The position numbers and the translations under genes are program-made. Below, in pieces: positions 7,377 to 16,074 of a stretch of DNA of 64,000 nucleotides. The notes under the pieces were generated by a model, which searched no databases, was not told where the DNA came from, and saw only the letters and a list, made by a program, of their open reading frames with translations. The DNA is from Micromonospora sediminimaris (GTDB lineage Bacteria; Actinomycetota; Actinomycetes; Mycobacteriales; Micromonosporaceae): NCBI GenBank assembly GCA_900112325.1, contig FOLJ01000005.1:1-64000 (forward strand), read 5' to 3'. The stretch's first letter is position 1; every line of letters begins with the position of its first letter.

Positions 7377-7657
7377 GCGCGGAGCAGTGGATCGGGTCCG
7401 TCGAGGTGGCGGACCTGCCCGAGATCGAGGTCGACAGCAAGCCGGAACTGCTGGTGCTCGTGGCGGAGAACGACATCCCGATCGGCTGGGCGGTCGTCCT
7501 GCCCGAGGGGGACTTCTGGCTGATCCGGAAGTCCACCCGGTCCTTGGCCCACGGGTCGAGTCTGGCGACGCTGACGACGTTCTGGGCCACAATCCTCGGT
7601 TGCGATGTGGGGCGACCCCGGCTGGCCGGGCCTCCGCCCGCCGGTGTCAGAGACTGA
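7352..7657 (+). CDS. Hypothetical protein of 101 aa, unrecognised
   Basis: An ATG at 7352 opens a 101-aa frame with normal-looking composition: EQWIGSVEVADLPEIEVDSKPELLVLVAENDIPIGWAVVLPEGDFWLIRKSTRSLAHGSS. The alternation of hydrophobic and acidic residues suggests a small beta-rich fold. No signal peptide or membrane segment is seen. It ends convergently, overlapping the GNAT gene by 11 nt. Its start overlaps the preceding small ORF, so the two may be coupled. Confidence 0.55.
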   Translation: MPPAEHPVSAEQWIGSVEVADLPEIEVDSKPELLVLVAENDIPIGWAVVLPEGDFWLIRKSTRSLAHGSSLATLTTFWATILGCDVGRPRLAGPPPAGVRD

Positions 7658-8099
7658 GCTTCATGCCCTCGTGGCTGGCGACGAAGCCGAGGCCGAGATA
7701 GAAGCGGTGCGCGTCGTGGCGGGCCTTGTCGGTGGTGAGCTGCACCAGGCCACAGCCGCGCCGCCGCGCCTGGGCGATCGCCCAGGTCATCATCTGCCGG
7801 CCCAGGCCCCGTCCGCGCTGGTCCGAGCGGACCCGGACCGATTCGATCAACTGTCGCTCGGTGCCGTGCCGGCCGAGCCCGGGGATGTAGGTGAGCTGCA
7901 TGCAGCCGAGCAGCTCACCCCCCGCCTCGGCGACGACGAGCTGGTTACGCGGGTCGGCGGTGATCTCCGCGAACGCCTTCTCGTACGTGGCGTCGACCTC
8001 GCCGACGTCACGGGTACGCCCCAGCATGTCGTCGGCGAGCAGGTCGAGGATGGCCGGCAGGTCGGCCCGGACCGCCTCACGGAAGATCACCTCACTCAT
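7647..8099 (-). CDS. GNAT family N-acetyltransferase
   Basis: The 150-aa single-domain acetyltransferase (MSEVIFREAVRADLPAILDLL) shows the acetyl-CoA loop VRVRSDQRGRGLGRQMM and the GNAT terminal motif DAHRFYLGLGFVASHEGMKL. The substrate is unknown. The start at 8099 is preferred over one six codons upstream because it aligns with family N-termini. It is monocistronic. Confidence 0.9.
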   Translation of the reverse strand: MSEVIFREAVRADLPAILDLLADDMLGRTRDVGEVDATYEKAFAEITADPRNQLVVAEAGGELLGCMQLTYIPGLGRHGTERQLIESVRVRSDQRGRGLGRQMMTWAIAQARRRGCGLVQLTTDKARHDAHRFYLGLGFVASHEGMKLSL

Positions 8100-8147
8100 C
8101 CCGCGAGCGTCCCACAACGGTGCGACCCGATGTGCGGCAGAGCACCG

Positions 8148-8714
8148 TCAACTGTCGCTGTACCGGCTGACGCGTTCGAGCACCGCCAAGGCTGCGCCGA
8201 CGGAGGCGCATGCGGCCGGGATGGGTGGCAGATGTTCCGGCAGGCCGGCCTCGGTGAGCGGAGCCTCGAAGAAGCCGCCGCCGCCGTCGACCCGATCACC
8301 CACGACGATCTCCCCGACGTCAGGCACGCGTACACCCACCCGGCCGTTCGGAAGCAACGTGGTGCCCGGCGGCCAGACCACCACTGCGGCCCCTGCTTCG
8401 TCCCGCAGGGTCAGGCAGCCGCCATCACCGACGGCCACTCGACCGTGCATCGCCGCGAGAAAGTCGTACGTCGCACCGGCGACCAGGGTCCGGTAACCGT
8501 CACCGTCCAGCACCCGGCCGCTCCCGACCGCCGGGGCAGGTGCCGGTTCCGGCGCCTGCCCCGGCGAGATACCAGGGGCCTTCTCGGTGCTGGTAGGTGT
8601 CCGAGGGCCACCGGTGCAGCCGGTCAGTGCCAGCAACAACCCGGCAGCAACGACATCGATCCTTAGCACCGACCCATTAGATCCGTAACGTCCACGTCCA
8701 TCCCTTAGCGACAT
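8148..8714 (-). CDS. Putative lipoprotein, unknown function
   Basis: The predicted product has a hydrophobic signal ending LLLALTGC with a lipidation cysteine, a Pro/Ala/Glu spacer, and a globular domain of about 120 aa (RVLDGDGYRTLVAGATYDFLAAMHGRV...CLTLRDEAGAAVVVWPPGT), a pattern of short beta strands suggesting an OB-like or beta-barrel fold. An alternative GTG start at 8669 would give a 173-aa product with a shorter signal. No ribosome site decides between them. Confidence 0.7.
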   Translation of the reverse strand: MSLRDGRGRYGSNGSVLRIDVVAAGLLLALTGCTGGPRTPTSTEKAPGISPGQAPEPAPAPAVGSGRVLDGDGYRTLVAGATYDFLAAMHGRVAVGDGGCLTLRDEAGAAVVVWPPGTTLLPNGRVGVRVPDVGEIVVGDRVDGGGGFFEAPLTEAGLPEHLPPIPAACASVGAALAVLERVSRYSDS

Positions 8715-8780
8715 GCCGGTCGGTGGCGTGGTCTCTGCGCCGATGGCCCCGGGTAGGTGGCAACCGTTCGGCTCAGCTCT

Positions 8781-9506
8781 TCAGTGGCAGTGGTGCTGGT
8801 CCGACTGGACGGGCGTGGCGCCGGGGCGGGTCCACTGGGCTACCGGGCGGCCGTCCTTGCGCCACCAGCTGTACGTCGGGTCGGCCTGCGGCCAGCCGTC
8901 GGGGGAGTCCTCCCAGGCTTCCTGTCGTCCGTAGGCCGTCATGTCGAGCAGCTGGAGCGAGCCCATGATCGCCTCGACGCCGCGTCCGGTCGTCTCGTAG
9001 GTGAGGAACACCCGGTCACCCCGGCGCAGGTAGCAGGCGATGAAGCCGCCGCCGGCGACGGCGGGATCCTCGATGCCGTACGTCGAGTACCACGGGTGGA
9101 GGTAACCCATGAACTCGCGGAACGGTGCGATCTCCTCGTACGGTCCCTCGGCGAAGACCGCGAACCTGATGCCCCGTGCCTCCAGGTAGCTAGCCTCGTG
9201 GAAGTTCCAGATGCTGATGGTGCAGCCTTCGCACTGCTCCTCGAACGGCTTGCCGAGGTGCCACATGTGCTTGTAGACCACGAGCTGGTCACGCCCGTCG
9301 AAGAGGTCGAGCAACGAGACCGGGCCCTGCTCGCCGACCAGTTTGACCGGGCTGACCTCGGTCATCGGGAGGCGACGGCGGGCGGCGGCGATGGCATCAC
9401 CCGCCCGGGTGTGCTCCTTCTCCCGTACGAGCAGTGCGTTTCGCTCCCGAAGCCAGGTGTCGCGGTCGACCACCGGAGGCGCTGGCGATGTGTCCGTACT
9501 CTGCAT
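8781..9506 (-). CDS. DUF899 family thioredoxin-fold protein
   Basis: The 241-aa protein matches DUF899, a thioredoxin-like family (LVVYKHMWHLGKPFEEQCEGCTISIWNFHEASYLEARGIRFAVFAEGPYEE). CEGC at the usual active-site position suggests a redox role, and YSTYGIEDPAVAGGGF is typical. The substrate is unknown. It is transcribed divergently from an HxlR regulator whose start is 50 bp away, so the regulator probably controls it. Confidence 0.9.
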   Translation of the reverse strand: MQSTDTSPAPPVVDRDTWLRERNALLVREKEHTRAGDAIAAARRRLPMTEVSPVKLVGEQGPVSLLDLFDGRDQLVVYKHMWHLGKPFEEQCEGCTISIWNFHEASYLEARGIRFAVFAEGPYEEIAPFREFMGYLHPWYSTYGIEDPAVAGGGFIACYLRRGDRVFLTYETTGRGVEAIMGSLQLLDMTAYGRQEAWEDSPDGWPQADPTYSWWRKDGRPVAQWTRPGATPVQSDQHHCH

Positions 9507-9513
9507 GCCGCTA

Positions 9514-9525
9514 CTATAAACATAG
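9514..9525. promoter_or_regulatory. Inverted repeat in the DUF899/HxlR divergent promoter
   Basis: CTAT-AAAC-ATAG lies in the only AT-rich stretch of the 50-bp gap between the two divergent starts. It could be the HxlR operator, or the -10 region of the DUF899 gene. Confidence 0.35.
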
Positions 9526-9556
9526 CGTCCACTCGTGTGAAAGAAGTTGATCAGGT

Positions 9557-10240
9557 TTGCCTGCCAAGTTGACCTACGCGCACCACGGCGACGCCTGCCG
9601 GGCTGCCAACGCCCTCGACCTGGTGGGTGACAGGTGGACGCTTATCGTCGTCCGCGAACTGCTCCTCGGCCCCAAACGCTTCGCCGACCTTCAGGACGCC
9701 GTTCGCGGCATCACCCCGGCGGTCCTCAGTGACCGGCTCAGATCCCTGCGACAGGCCGGCATCGTCGACCAGGTGACCCTGCCCGACCTGGCGCGCACCC
9801 GCGCGTACGCCGTCACCGAGTGGGGCCGTGGCCTCGAATCGGTCCTGGCGTCCCTGGGCCGCTGGTACTCCTCCGGACCGGACCCCCGCACCAGCGGTGG
9901 CATGACCCCCGACGCCATGGTCCTCGCCATGCGCACCATGGCGCCCCCCGTCCCCGAGGGCCTGCCGCCGACCGCCCTGCGCCTCTACGACGCCCGCCAG
10001 CCCAACCCGCCCGTACGCGAGTACCGGCTGGCCGCGAATGACGGGCTGCTGGACGTCCGGCCCGGTGTCGCCGTCGACCCGGTGGCGACAGTGACCGCCG
10101 ACTCGACGGCCTGGAGTGAGGTGCTCTTCGACGGCCTGCCGCTCACCGGCGCCGAGCGCGCCGGCACCGTACGCGTCGAGGGCGACCGCGACACCGTCAC
10201 CGACGTTGTTCGCCTCTACCTCGCGGCCCCTCGCGGCTAG
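9557..10240 (+). CDS. HxlR-family transcriptional regulator
   Basis: The 227-aa protein has an N-terminal winged helix of the HxlR type (CRAANALDLVGDRWTLIVVRELLLGPKRFADLQDAVRGITPAVLSDRLRSLRQAGIV, about 14-70) and a C-terminal extension of about 100 aa resembling SCP2-like ligand domains of longer HxlR proteins. It begins with TTG. HxlR proteins often respond to electrophiles or redox stress, which suits the divergent DUF899 thioredoxin-like gene. Confidence 0.9.
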   Translation: MPAKLTYAHHGDACRAANALDLVGDRWTLIVVRELLLGPKRFADLQDAVRGITPAVLSDRLRSLRQAGIVDQVTLPDLARTRAYAVTEWGRGLESVLASLGRWYSSGPDPRTSGGMTPDAMVLAMRTMAPPVPEGLPPTALRLYDARQPNPPVREYRLAANDGLLDVRPGVAVDPVATVTADSTAWSEVLFDGLPLTGAERAGTVRVEGDRDTVTDVVRLYLAAPRG

Positions 10241-10294
10241 CGAGAGGGAGTACGCCGACGGATGCGCTGGCCGCCAGTCCGGGGAGCGGGCAGG

Positions 10295-11878
10295 CTAGCG
10301 CGCTGGGCAGCGCTTGCCGTCGGGCGGGACGGTGAGGTCGATCAGGTATGCGTTGACGGCCTGGGTGATACAGGTCGTCTGCGGGTAGGCGGTGTGCCCC
10401 TCGCCCTCCCAGGTGAGCACTCGCCCCACGCCCAGCATCTCGGCCAACGCCGGGGTCTGCTCGTACGGCGTGGCGGGGTCGCCTGTGGTGCCGACGACAA
10501 GGATCGGCGGGGCGCCCTCGGCGCGGCCGGTCGGGTAGGGGTCGCTGCCGCCGGGCCATTCGGTGCAGGAGACCAGGCCGGCGGCGAGCGGTGCGCCGAA
10601 GAGTGGGTACCGCGTGCGCCACTCGGACTGGAGCTGGCGGATCCGCTCCAGGTCGGGGCGTTGTTCCTCGTCGGCGCAGTTGATGGCCAGGTTGGCGTCG
10701 AACAGGTTGCTGTAGTTGCCGTCGGAGTCGCGGTCGGTGTAGTTGTCGGCGAGCCGGAACACGTCGGTCGGGTTGCCCTCGTTCAGCCGGTCGATGGCCT
10801 GAGCGAGCTGCTCCCAGCCGGGCTCGGAGTACAGCGACGAGACGATGGCGTAGAAGATCCAGCCGGCGGTGGCCTCCCGGCCGTCGGCGGAGCGGACGGG
10901 GGAGATCTCGGCCTTGTCCATCGCCGAGGTGACAGCCGCCCGGGCGTCGGGGGCGATGGGGCAGCGGGCCGCGTTTGCCGCGCACCACCTGGTGAAGTTG
11001 TCGAAGGCGCGTTCGAAGCCCCTCGCCTGGCTCTCCGAACCTTCGATCAGACCTTGCCGGGGGTCGACGGCGCCGTCGAGCACAAGCGCCCGCACCCGCT
11101 GCGGGAACAGTTGGGCGTACGTGGCCCCCAGCAGGGTGCCGTAGGAGTAGCCGAGGTAGGTCAGCTTCTCGTCGCCGACAGCGGCCCGGATCGCGTCGAT
11201 GTCGCGGGCCGCCTGCTCGGTGCCGTACAGCGGTAGCTGGTCGCCGTACTTGGCGCCGCACCCTTGACCGATCTGCTCGTTGAGCGCGACGAAGTCGTCG
11301 AACGACGCCTGGCTCTCCGGGTCGGGGTTGTAGCCGAAGACGGCGTCGAGGTCGGCGTCGGAGATGCACTCGACCGGGCTGGACCGGGACACCCCGCGCG
11401 GGTCGAAGCCGACGATGTCGAAGCGTTCGAGGATCGCGTCGGGCAGGCCGCCGTACTGTTCGCCGAAGGTGAGGTAGACGGCGGTGTCGACGCCCGAGCC
11501 GCCGGGGCCGCCCGGGTTGACCAGCAGGGAGCCGATCCGGTCGCGCTGGTTGGTGGAACGGGCCCGGAGCAGCGCGATCTCGAAGGTCTCACCGGCGCCC
11601 GGACCGGTCGTGGCGGCGCTGCCGCCCGCCCAGTCGCGCGGCACCTGGATGCGGGTGCATTCGTACCTGATGTCCGGAGCGCGTCGCCCGACCACCTCGT
11701 CGGCCACCTCCGGGCAGGATCGCCAGGTCGGCGCGGCCCCCGGTGCCGCGGCCTCGCCGTCGACGTCGGTGCGCGGCGCGAACGCCGGCAGCGTGCAGCC
11801 GGCGGTGAGCACCACGGCGGCGGTCAGGCCGGCCATGGTGAGCCGGAAACGGCGGGTCCGATCGGGCGTACGGGTCAC
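10295..11878 (-). CDS. Secreted alpha/beta-hydrolase lipoprotein, tripeptidyl-aminopeptidase type
   Basis: The 527-aa exported hydrolase has a lipobox (VVLTAGC, Cys28), the oxyanion segment NPGGPGGSG (about 121-129), nucleophile Ser245 in YLGYSYGTLLG, the acid in VVGTTGDPATPYEQ and the catalytic histidine in WEGEGHTAYPQTTCI. This is the layout of Streptomyces SlpD/SlpE mycelium-associated proteases and tripeptidyl aminopeptidases, with the C-terminal TAP-like domain. It would release short peptides from protein N-termini at the cell surface. It is a single gene. Confidence 0.93.
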   Translation of the reverse strand: MTRTPDRTRRFRLTMAGLTAAVVLTAGCTLPAFAPRTDVDGEAAAPGAAPTWRSCPEVADEVVGRRAPDIRYECTRIQVPRDWAGGSAATTGPGAGETFEIALLRARSTNQRDRIGSLLVNPGGPGGSGVDTAVYLTFGEQYGGLPDAILERFDIVGFDPRGVSRSSPVECISDADLDAVFGYNPDPESQASFDDFVALNEQIGQGCGAKYGDQLPLYGTEQAARDIDAIRAAVGDEKLTYLGYSYGTLLGATYAQLFPQRVRALVLDGAVDPRQGLIEGSESQARGFERAFDNFTRWCAANAARCPIAPDARAAVTSAMDKAEISPVRSADGREATAGWIFYAIVSSLYSEPGWEQLAQAIDRLNEGNPTDVFRLADNYTDRDSDGNYSNLFDANLAINCADEEQRPDLERIRQLQSEWRTRYPLFGAPLAAGLVSCTEWPGGSDPYPTGRAEGAPPILVVGTTGDPATPYEQTPALAEMLGVGRVLTWEGEGHTAYPQTTCITQAVNAYLIDLTVPPDGKRCPAR

Positions 11879-11911
11879 GAACGAGCCTCCGTGATCAGAT
11901 TGCCGGCCAAG

Positions 11912-13012
11912 CTATGCGGGCCCGGCCGGTACCGCCGGGTCACCCCGCAGCACCTGGTCCACGTCGAACCGGACCGGCCGGTCGAGTTGATCGTATCGGC
12001 AGGAGAGCGGGTCGCGGTCGGGTCGCCAGCGAACGAAGCGCGCGGTGTGTCGGAACCGGTCACCCTCCATCGCGTCGTACGCCACCTCGACCACCAGTTG
12101 CGGGCGCAGCGGCTCCCATTCCAGGTTCTTCGTGCCGGTCCAGCGGCTGACCCCGCCGGGGATGCGTTGCCCGCGTTCGTGGTCGCCGTGCACCCACGGG
12201 TGCTCGGGCCCGGCGTCGCGGTAGGGGGCCAGCTCGTCCAGCAGCTCGGCGCGGCGGGCCATGGTGAACGAGGCGCTCACCCCGACGTGGTGCAGCACCC
12301 CGGCGTCGTCGTAGAGGCCGAGCAGCAGCGACCCGACCACCGGACCGGACTTGTGCCAGCGGAACCCGGCGACCACCGCGTCGGCGGTGCGGGCGTGCTT
12401 GACCTTGGACATGAGCCGCTTGCCCGGCTCGTACGGCAGGTCGGCGGGCTTGGCGATCAGCCCGTCCAGGCCGGCGCCCTCGAAGACGTCGAACCAGCGG
12501 CGCGCCACCTCGGCGTCGGTGGTGATCTGGGTGACGTGCACCGGGGGTCGCACCCCGGCCAGCGCCTGCTCCAGCCGGGCCCGGCGGGTCGGGTAGGGGG
12601 CGTCGAGCAGGCTCTCGTCGTCGAGCGCGAGCAGGTCGAAGGCGACGAAGTCGGCGGGGGTCGTCTCGGCGAGCAGCTTCACCCGGGAGGCCGCCGGGTG
12701 GATGCGCTGGGCCAGCAGCTCGAAGTCGAGCCGGGGCTTCCCGTCCGGGCCGTCGCGGCGGATCACGATCAGCTCGCCGTCGACCGCGCAACGCGGCGGC
12801 AGTTGCCGGCGGGCCTGCTCGACCACTTCGGGAAAGTAGCGGGTCATCATCTTGCCGCCCCGGCTGGCCAGCTCCACCTCGTCGCCGTCCCGGAGGACGA
12901 TGCAGCGGAAGCCGTCCCACTTGGGCTCGTAGGTCATCCCCGGGGCGGTGGGGATCGAATTGACGCTGCGGGCGAGCATCGGCTCCACCGGCGAATTGAT
13001 CGGCAGGTCCAC
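11912..13012 (-). CDS. ATP-dependent DNA ligase, LigC type
   Basis: The 366-aa ligase seals DNA nicks with ATP. Lys31 in EPKWDGFR is the adenylated residue. Further nucleotidyltransferase motifs include ASRGGKMMTRYFPEV, CAVDGELIV, FVAFDLLALD, GLDGLIAKP and SKVKHARTADAVV, and the C-terminal OB domain contains VVEVAYDAMEGDRFRHTARFVRWRPD. Size and architecture match mycobacterial LigC, a nick ligase used in end joining and base-excision repair. The separate LigD polymerase lies 6.3 kb away. Confidence 0.93.
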   Translation of the reverse strand: MDLPINSPVEPMLARSVNSIPTAPGMTYEPKWDGFRCIVLRDGDEVELASRGGKMMTRYFPEVVEQARRQLPPRCAVDGELIVIRRDGPDGKPRLDFELLAQRIHPAASRVKLLAETTPADFVAFDLLALDDESLLDAPYPTRRARLEQALAGVRPPVHVTQITTDAEVARRWFDVFEGAGLDGLIAKPADLPYEPGKRLMSKVKHARTADAVVAGFRWHKSGPVVGSLLLGLYDDAGVLHHVGVSASFTMARRAELLDELAPYRDAGPEHPWVHGDHERGQRIPGGVSRWTGTKNLEWEPLRPQLVVEVAYDAMEGDRFRHTARFVRWRPDRDPLSCRYDQLDRPVRFDVDQVLRGDPAVPAGPA

Positions 13013-13148
13013 GGCGATCAGTCAATCAGACGGCACCGACAGTGGTGAGCCGGATCACGGTCGCCCGGTGGGCGGCCTGTCCGCATCTGACCCGTCACGT
13101 ACTACCCGGGCGAATCGCAAAACCGCAGGTCAGAGCTACTTTCGCGAG

Positions 13149-13361
13149 GTGGCGGAGTGGGTGTGCGGGTGCTGCGGGCGGTGGCGGGTCAGCGTCGAGC
13201 TGATCCACGGCCGGTACGTGTACCGGTTGGTGCACACCTATCCCCGGCGCTTCGGCGGCGGCAAGAACGTGCTCGGCGAGGTGGGGTCGGTGGACGAGTT
13301 GGCCGAGCTGCTGCGTCGGCGTACCCCGGTCGACCTGGCCGACCTGCGCGAGGCCGCCTGA
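13149..13361 (+). CDS. Small protein with CxCC motif, unknown
   Basis: The frame is open from 12948, but only the last 70 codons look protein-like: WVCGCCGRWRVSVELIHGRY followed by VHTYPRRFGGG and SVDELAELLRRRTPVDLADLREA. The closely spaced cysteines suggest metal binding or a disulfide. The chosen GTG at 13149 lacks a strong ribosome site. It ends 10 bp before the convergent glycosylase gene. Confidence 0.5.
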   Translation: MAEWVCGCCGRWRVSVELIHGRYVYRLVHTYPRRFGGGKNVLGEVGSVDELAELLRRRTPVDLADLREAA

Positions 13362-13370
13362 TCCCGGCGT

Positions 13371-14288
13371 TCAGTAGTGGGCGAAGGATCGGATCGGGGC
13401 GCGCGGGCCGAACTTCGGCGCCTGCACGGCGGCGGCCTCCAGCAGCCAGCAGACCCGGCCCCGGTGGCCCCGGAACGGCTCCAGCAGCTCCAGCATCCGG
13501 GCGTCGTCGCCGCGCGGTTCGCCGGCCAGGGCCCAGGCGACCGTGTTGGGTACGTGGTAGTCGCCGACGCTCACCGCGTCCGCGTCGCCGTACGCGACCC
13601 GGACCACCTCGGCGGCGGTCCACGGCCCGATGCCCGGGATCGACCGCAGCAGCCGGGTGGCCTGGGTCGAGTCGGCGCATCGTTGCAGGCGGTCGGCCAT
13701 CCGCGCGGCCCGGATCAGGGTCTCGGCGCGGCGCTGTTCCACTCCGAACGGGTGGAAGACCCAGTAGGGGGCGGCGGCGATCACCGCCGGGTCGGGTGGC
13801 AGCAGCAGCCGTAGCGGACCCGGGGCCGGCTCGGCGAAGTGGCGCACGGTCGCCGCGTACCCCCGGTAGGCCTCCTTGCCGGTGACCTTCTGCTCCAACA
13901 CGGCCCGCAGCACCCGGGGAAATATCAGCCCGCTGGCCGGCATCCGTAGCCCCGCCTGCTGGCTGGCCAGCCGCGCCACGACGGGGTGGCTCGCGGCCAG
14001 CTCGGCGAACCCGGTCAGGTCGTCGCGGAGGCCGGCCGCCGCGTCGGCATGCTCGACCATCCAGCCGGCGCCCGGCCCGTGGCCCTCGGCGATCAGATCG
14101 CCGCCCTCGGGTCGCAGGGCGAGGGTGCCCGGTCCGTCGGGTGTGCGCGCCGCCCACCAGAAGACGCCCGCGATCAGCCGCGCGCACGGGTCGTACGGAC
14201 TGAAGGTGAGCGGACGCACCGAGGCGGCGAAACGGTAGCCGGCTGGTGTTCGCAGGACCCGCCTCGTGGTTGGTGCCGTCCAGTTCAC
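13371..14288 (-). CDS. AlkA-like DNA-3-methyladenine glycosylase II
   Basis: The 305-aa base-excision enzyme of the HhH-GPD superfamily would remove alkylated bases. It has an N-terminal beta domain (about 1-100), LEQKVTGKEAYRGYA (131-145), the helix-hairpin-helix SIPGIGPWTA (216-225) and catalytic Asp243 in SVGDYHVPN. There is no C-terminal iron-sulfur cluster. Together with the ligase upstream it belongs to a repair-rich stretch, but the genes are not one operon. Confidence 0.92.
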   Translation of the reverse strand: MNWTAPTTRRVLRTPAGYRFAASVRPLTFSPYDPCARLIAGVFWWAARTPDGPGTLALRPEGGDLIAEGHGPGAGWMVEHADAAAGLRDDLTGFAELAASHPVVARLASQQAGLRMPASGLIFPRVLRAVLEQKVTGKEAYRGYAATVRHFAEPAPGPLRLLLPPDPAVIAAAPYWVFHPFGVEQRRAETLIRAARMADRLQRCADSTQATRLLRSIPGIGPWTAAEVVRVAYGDADAVSVGDYHVPNTVAWALAGEPRGDDARMLELLEPFRGHRGRVCWLLEAAAVQAPKFGPRAPIRSFAHY

Positions 14289-14409
14289 CGGCTCACTCTG
14301 CCACGCGAGCCGCCCGGGTCGACGAGGCGCACCCTCTGGTCCGCGTCAGGAACGCCGGTGGCCGGCCGCGCCATTGCTGGCTGCGGCCGGCCACCGACGT
14401 GCTGACGGA

Positions 14410-15078
14410 TCAGTAGTCGTAGTCGGAGTCCGAATCGTTGGACTCGGTCTTCGACGGCGGGGCGACCGCCTTCGGGGTGCCCTTGGGCAGGCACTCCAGG
14501 TTCTTGCTGCCGTCCGGGTTGACCACGAACCAGGTGCCGCCGACGCCCTGGCCCTTCCAGGCGCCCGGCTTCTTGTCGCCGATGTAGGTGTAGAGCGGCC
14601 ACCCGTCGAGGGTGATCTGGCGGGTGCCGTCCTCGCGGGTGATCGTGCCGACGTCGTCGTCGGAGACGCCCTTCAGCTCCGGGGCGCCGTCGGTTAGCGC
14701 CGGCGGCCACACCTCGGCGCACTGGCCGTCGCAGTTGGACGACGGCGGGTCGTTGGTGTCGCGGTCGAAGCGGTACAGGATGTATCCGTCCTGGTTGACC
14801 ACGGCGCTGCCCATCCGGGGGAACTTCTTGCCGGTCAGGCTGTCGGTCAGTTCGACACCGTCGGGCAGGGGAGCGTCGGTCTCTTCCTCCGCGCCCGGTG
14901 ACGCCGAGGCACCCGGCTCCGCGCTGGCCTCGGGGTCGGCGGTCACGCTGGGCTCGGCCGCGGCGACGGCGACCGGCTCGGCCGCGCCCGCGTCCGCCCC
15001 GTTGTAGCCTGCGGGAGCGCAGGCCGTAAGTGCGAACATGGCGCCCACGGCGATGACGGTTCGCTTCATCTGTGCCAC
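14410..15078 (-). CDS. Lipoprotein with PF03640-type secreted repeats
   Basis: The 222-aa lipoprotein has a signal ending FALTACAP (Cys lipidated), an Ala/Glu/Pro spacer, then two repeats of the lipoprotein_15 (PF03640) type: GYILYRFDRDTNDPPSSNCDG...WPPAL and WPLYTYIGDKKPGAWKGQGVGGTWFVV. The tail is acidic. Actinobacterial members often lie near ECF sigma factors, as here 1 kb away, but no activity is known. The start is GTG 15078 or ATG 15069; a GAGGAGGG site precedes both. Confidence 0.88.
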   Translation of the reverse strand: MAQMKRTVIAVGAMFALTACAPAGYNGADAGAAEPVAVAAAEPSVTADPEASAEPGASASPGAEEETDAPLPDGVELTDSLTGKKFPRMGSAVVNQDGYILYRFDRDTNDPPSSNCDGQCAEVWPPALTDGAPELKGVSDDDVGTITREDGTRQITLDGWPLYTYIGDKKPGAWKGQGVGGTWFVVNPDGSKNLECLPKGTPKAVAPPSKTESNDSDSDYDY

Positions 15079-15256
15079 GTGCCCTCCTCATACTTGGCAA
15101 GTTCACCGGGAGATACGGGACTAGCGCTGTCAAGGTTGAATCCGAAAGGGTGGGCAAGTTCACAAGTATCCATTGAACCGTCTGGGTTCTCTGTCCGTGT
15201 GAGTCCGTATCCCCAGGTCGCCGCGCCGCGCCCGACCGGGTGGGCCCGCAACGACG

Positions 15257-15284
15257 AAGGCCCGCCTCGATCGAGGCGGGCCTT
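15257..15284. terminator. Bidirectional hairpin terminator
   Basis: A perfect 28-nt palindrome, AAGGCCCGCCTCGA followed by its complement, lies 13 bp beyond the anti-sigma stop codon. The TTT/AAA ends and position fit termination of the sigma/anti-sigma operon. Confidence 0.8.
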
Positions 15285-15297
15285 TCGAACAGGTGGA

Positions 15298-16074
15298 TCA
15301 GGCCGCTGGGACGGTCACCAGAGTGTCCGTGGCACCCCGCGAATCGATCTCCTGCACCTCGAACTGCTTGATGTTGTCCCGCTTCGTCGACGTGGCCGCC
15401 GACAGGGTGAGCAACTGCGTGTTGGCGTTCGTGCCGTACCCGCCGTCCGGCACCAACCAGGTGGAGACGACCTCGGTGGAGCCGTCGTCGCGTACCACCA
15501 CCAGGCGGCAGGTGCGCGGCCCCGGCAGCTTGCCCAGGCTGAAGTCCATCTTCGTGCCGAAGTCCTTCGAGGTCAGCCAGAACGTCGCCTCGACACCGGT
15601 GGCCGGGTCGGTGACATCGACCTGCTCACCCTCCTGTTCGTTGCCACCCAAGCTAGGGCCGCTGGGGTTGCCGGTGCGGTCGGTCGGTGGGCCCACCGGA
15701 GCCGTGGTCGGCCCGGCGAACGGCGGTGCGGTGCTGCTGTCGGTGAGATTGCTGAACACCACACCGGTCAGCCCACCGAAGACCACCACGGCCGCCGCGG
15801 TCGCCAGGACCTGCCGGAACCGGGCTCGCCGACGATGCGTACGCAGCGCCACGAGCGTCCGGTCCAGCAGGACCGGATCCGAGTGGGTCTGCTCCAGCGC
15901 CGTGATCGACTCCTCGTCGATGTCGGAGAGCAGCCCGACCACCGGCACCATCGTCTCCAGCTCGGCGGCACAGGCCCAGCAGGTCGCGAGGTGTTCCTCG
16001 AACCGCTCCATGTCCTGTTCGTCAAGCACGCCGAGCGCGTACGCGGCGACGTCCATGTGGTCAACCCGGCTCAT
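15298..16074 (-). CDS. Zinc-finger anti-sigma factor
   Basis: The 258-aa inner-membrane protein would hold the adjacent ECF sigma factor inactive. The N-terminal ZAS motif has His28-x3-Cys32-x2-Cys35 (EEHLATCWACAAEL) after the typical DVAAYALGVLDEQD. One membrane segment (about 88-106, VLATAAAVVVFGGLTGVVF) separates it from an extracytoplasmic domain with VEATFWLTSKDFGTKMDFSLGKLPGP. The start at 16074 overlaps the sigma stop codon (ATGA), so the two are translationally coupled. Confidence 0.93.
   Translation of the reverse strand: MSRVDHMDVAAYALGVLDEQDMERFEEHLATCWACAAELETMVPVVGLLSDIDEESITALEQTHSDPVLLDRTLVALRTHRRRARFRQVLATAAAVVVFGGLTGVVFSNLTDSSTAPPFAGPTTAPVGPPTDRTGNPSGPSLGGNEQEGEQVDVTDPATGVEATFWLTSKDFGTKMDFSLGKLPGPRTCRLVVVRDDGSTEVVSTWLVPDGGYGTNANTQLLTLSAATSTKRDNIKQFEVQEIDSRGATDTLVTVPAA

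Noticed and set aside
10262..13048. Long plus-strand open frames opposite the tripeptidyl peptidase and ligase genes
   Set aside because: They are antisense shadows caused by high third-position GC; the minus-strand frames carry clear catalytic motifs and the plus-strand products are Arg/Gly/Val-rich without domains.
15066..15251. 61-codon minus-strand frame upstream of the PF03640-type lipoprotein
   Set aside because: It overlaps the lipoprotein promoter and start, and has no domain or ribosome site.
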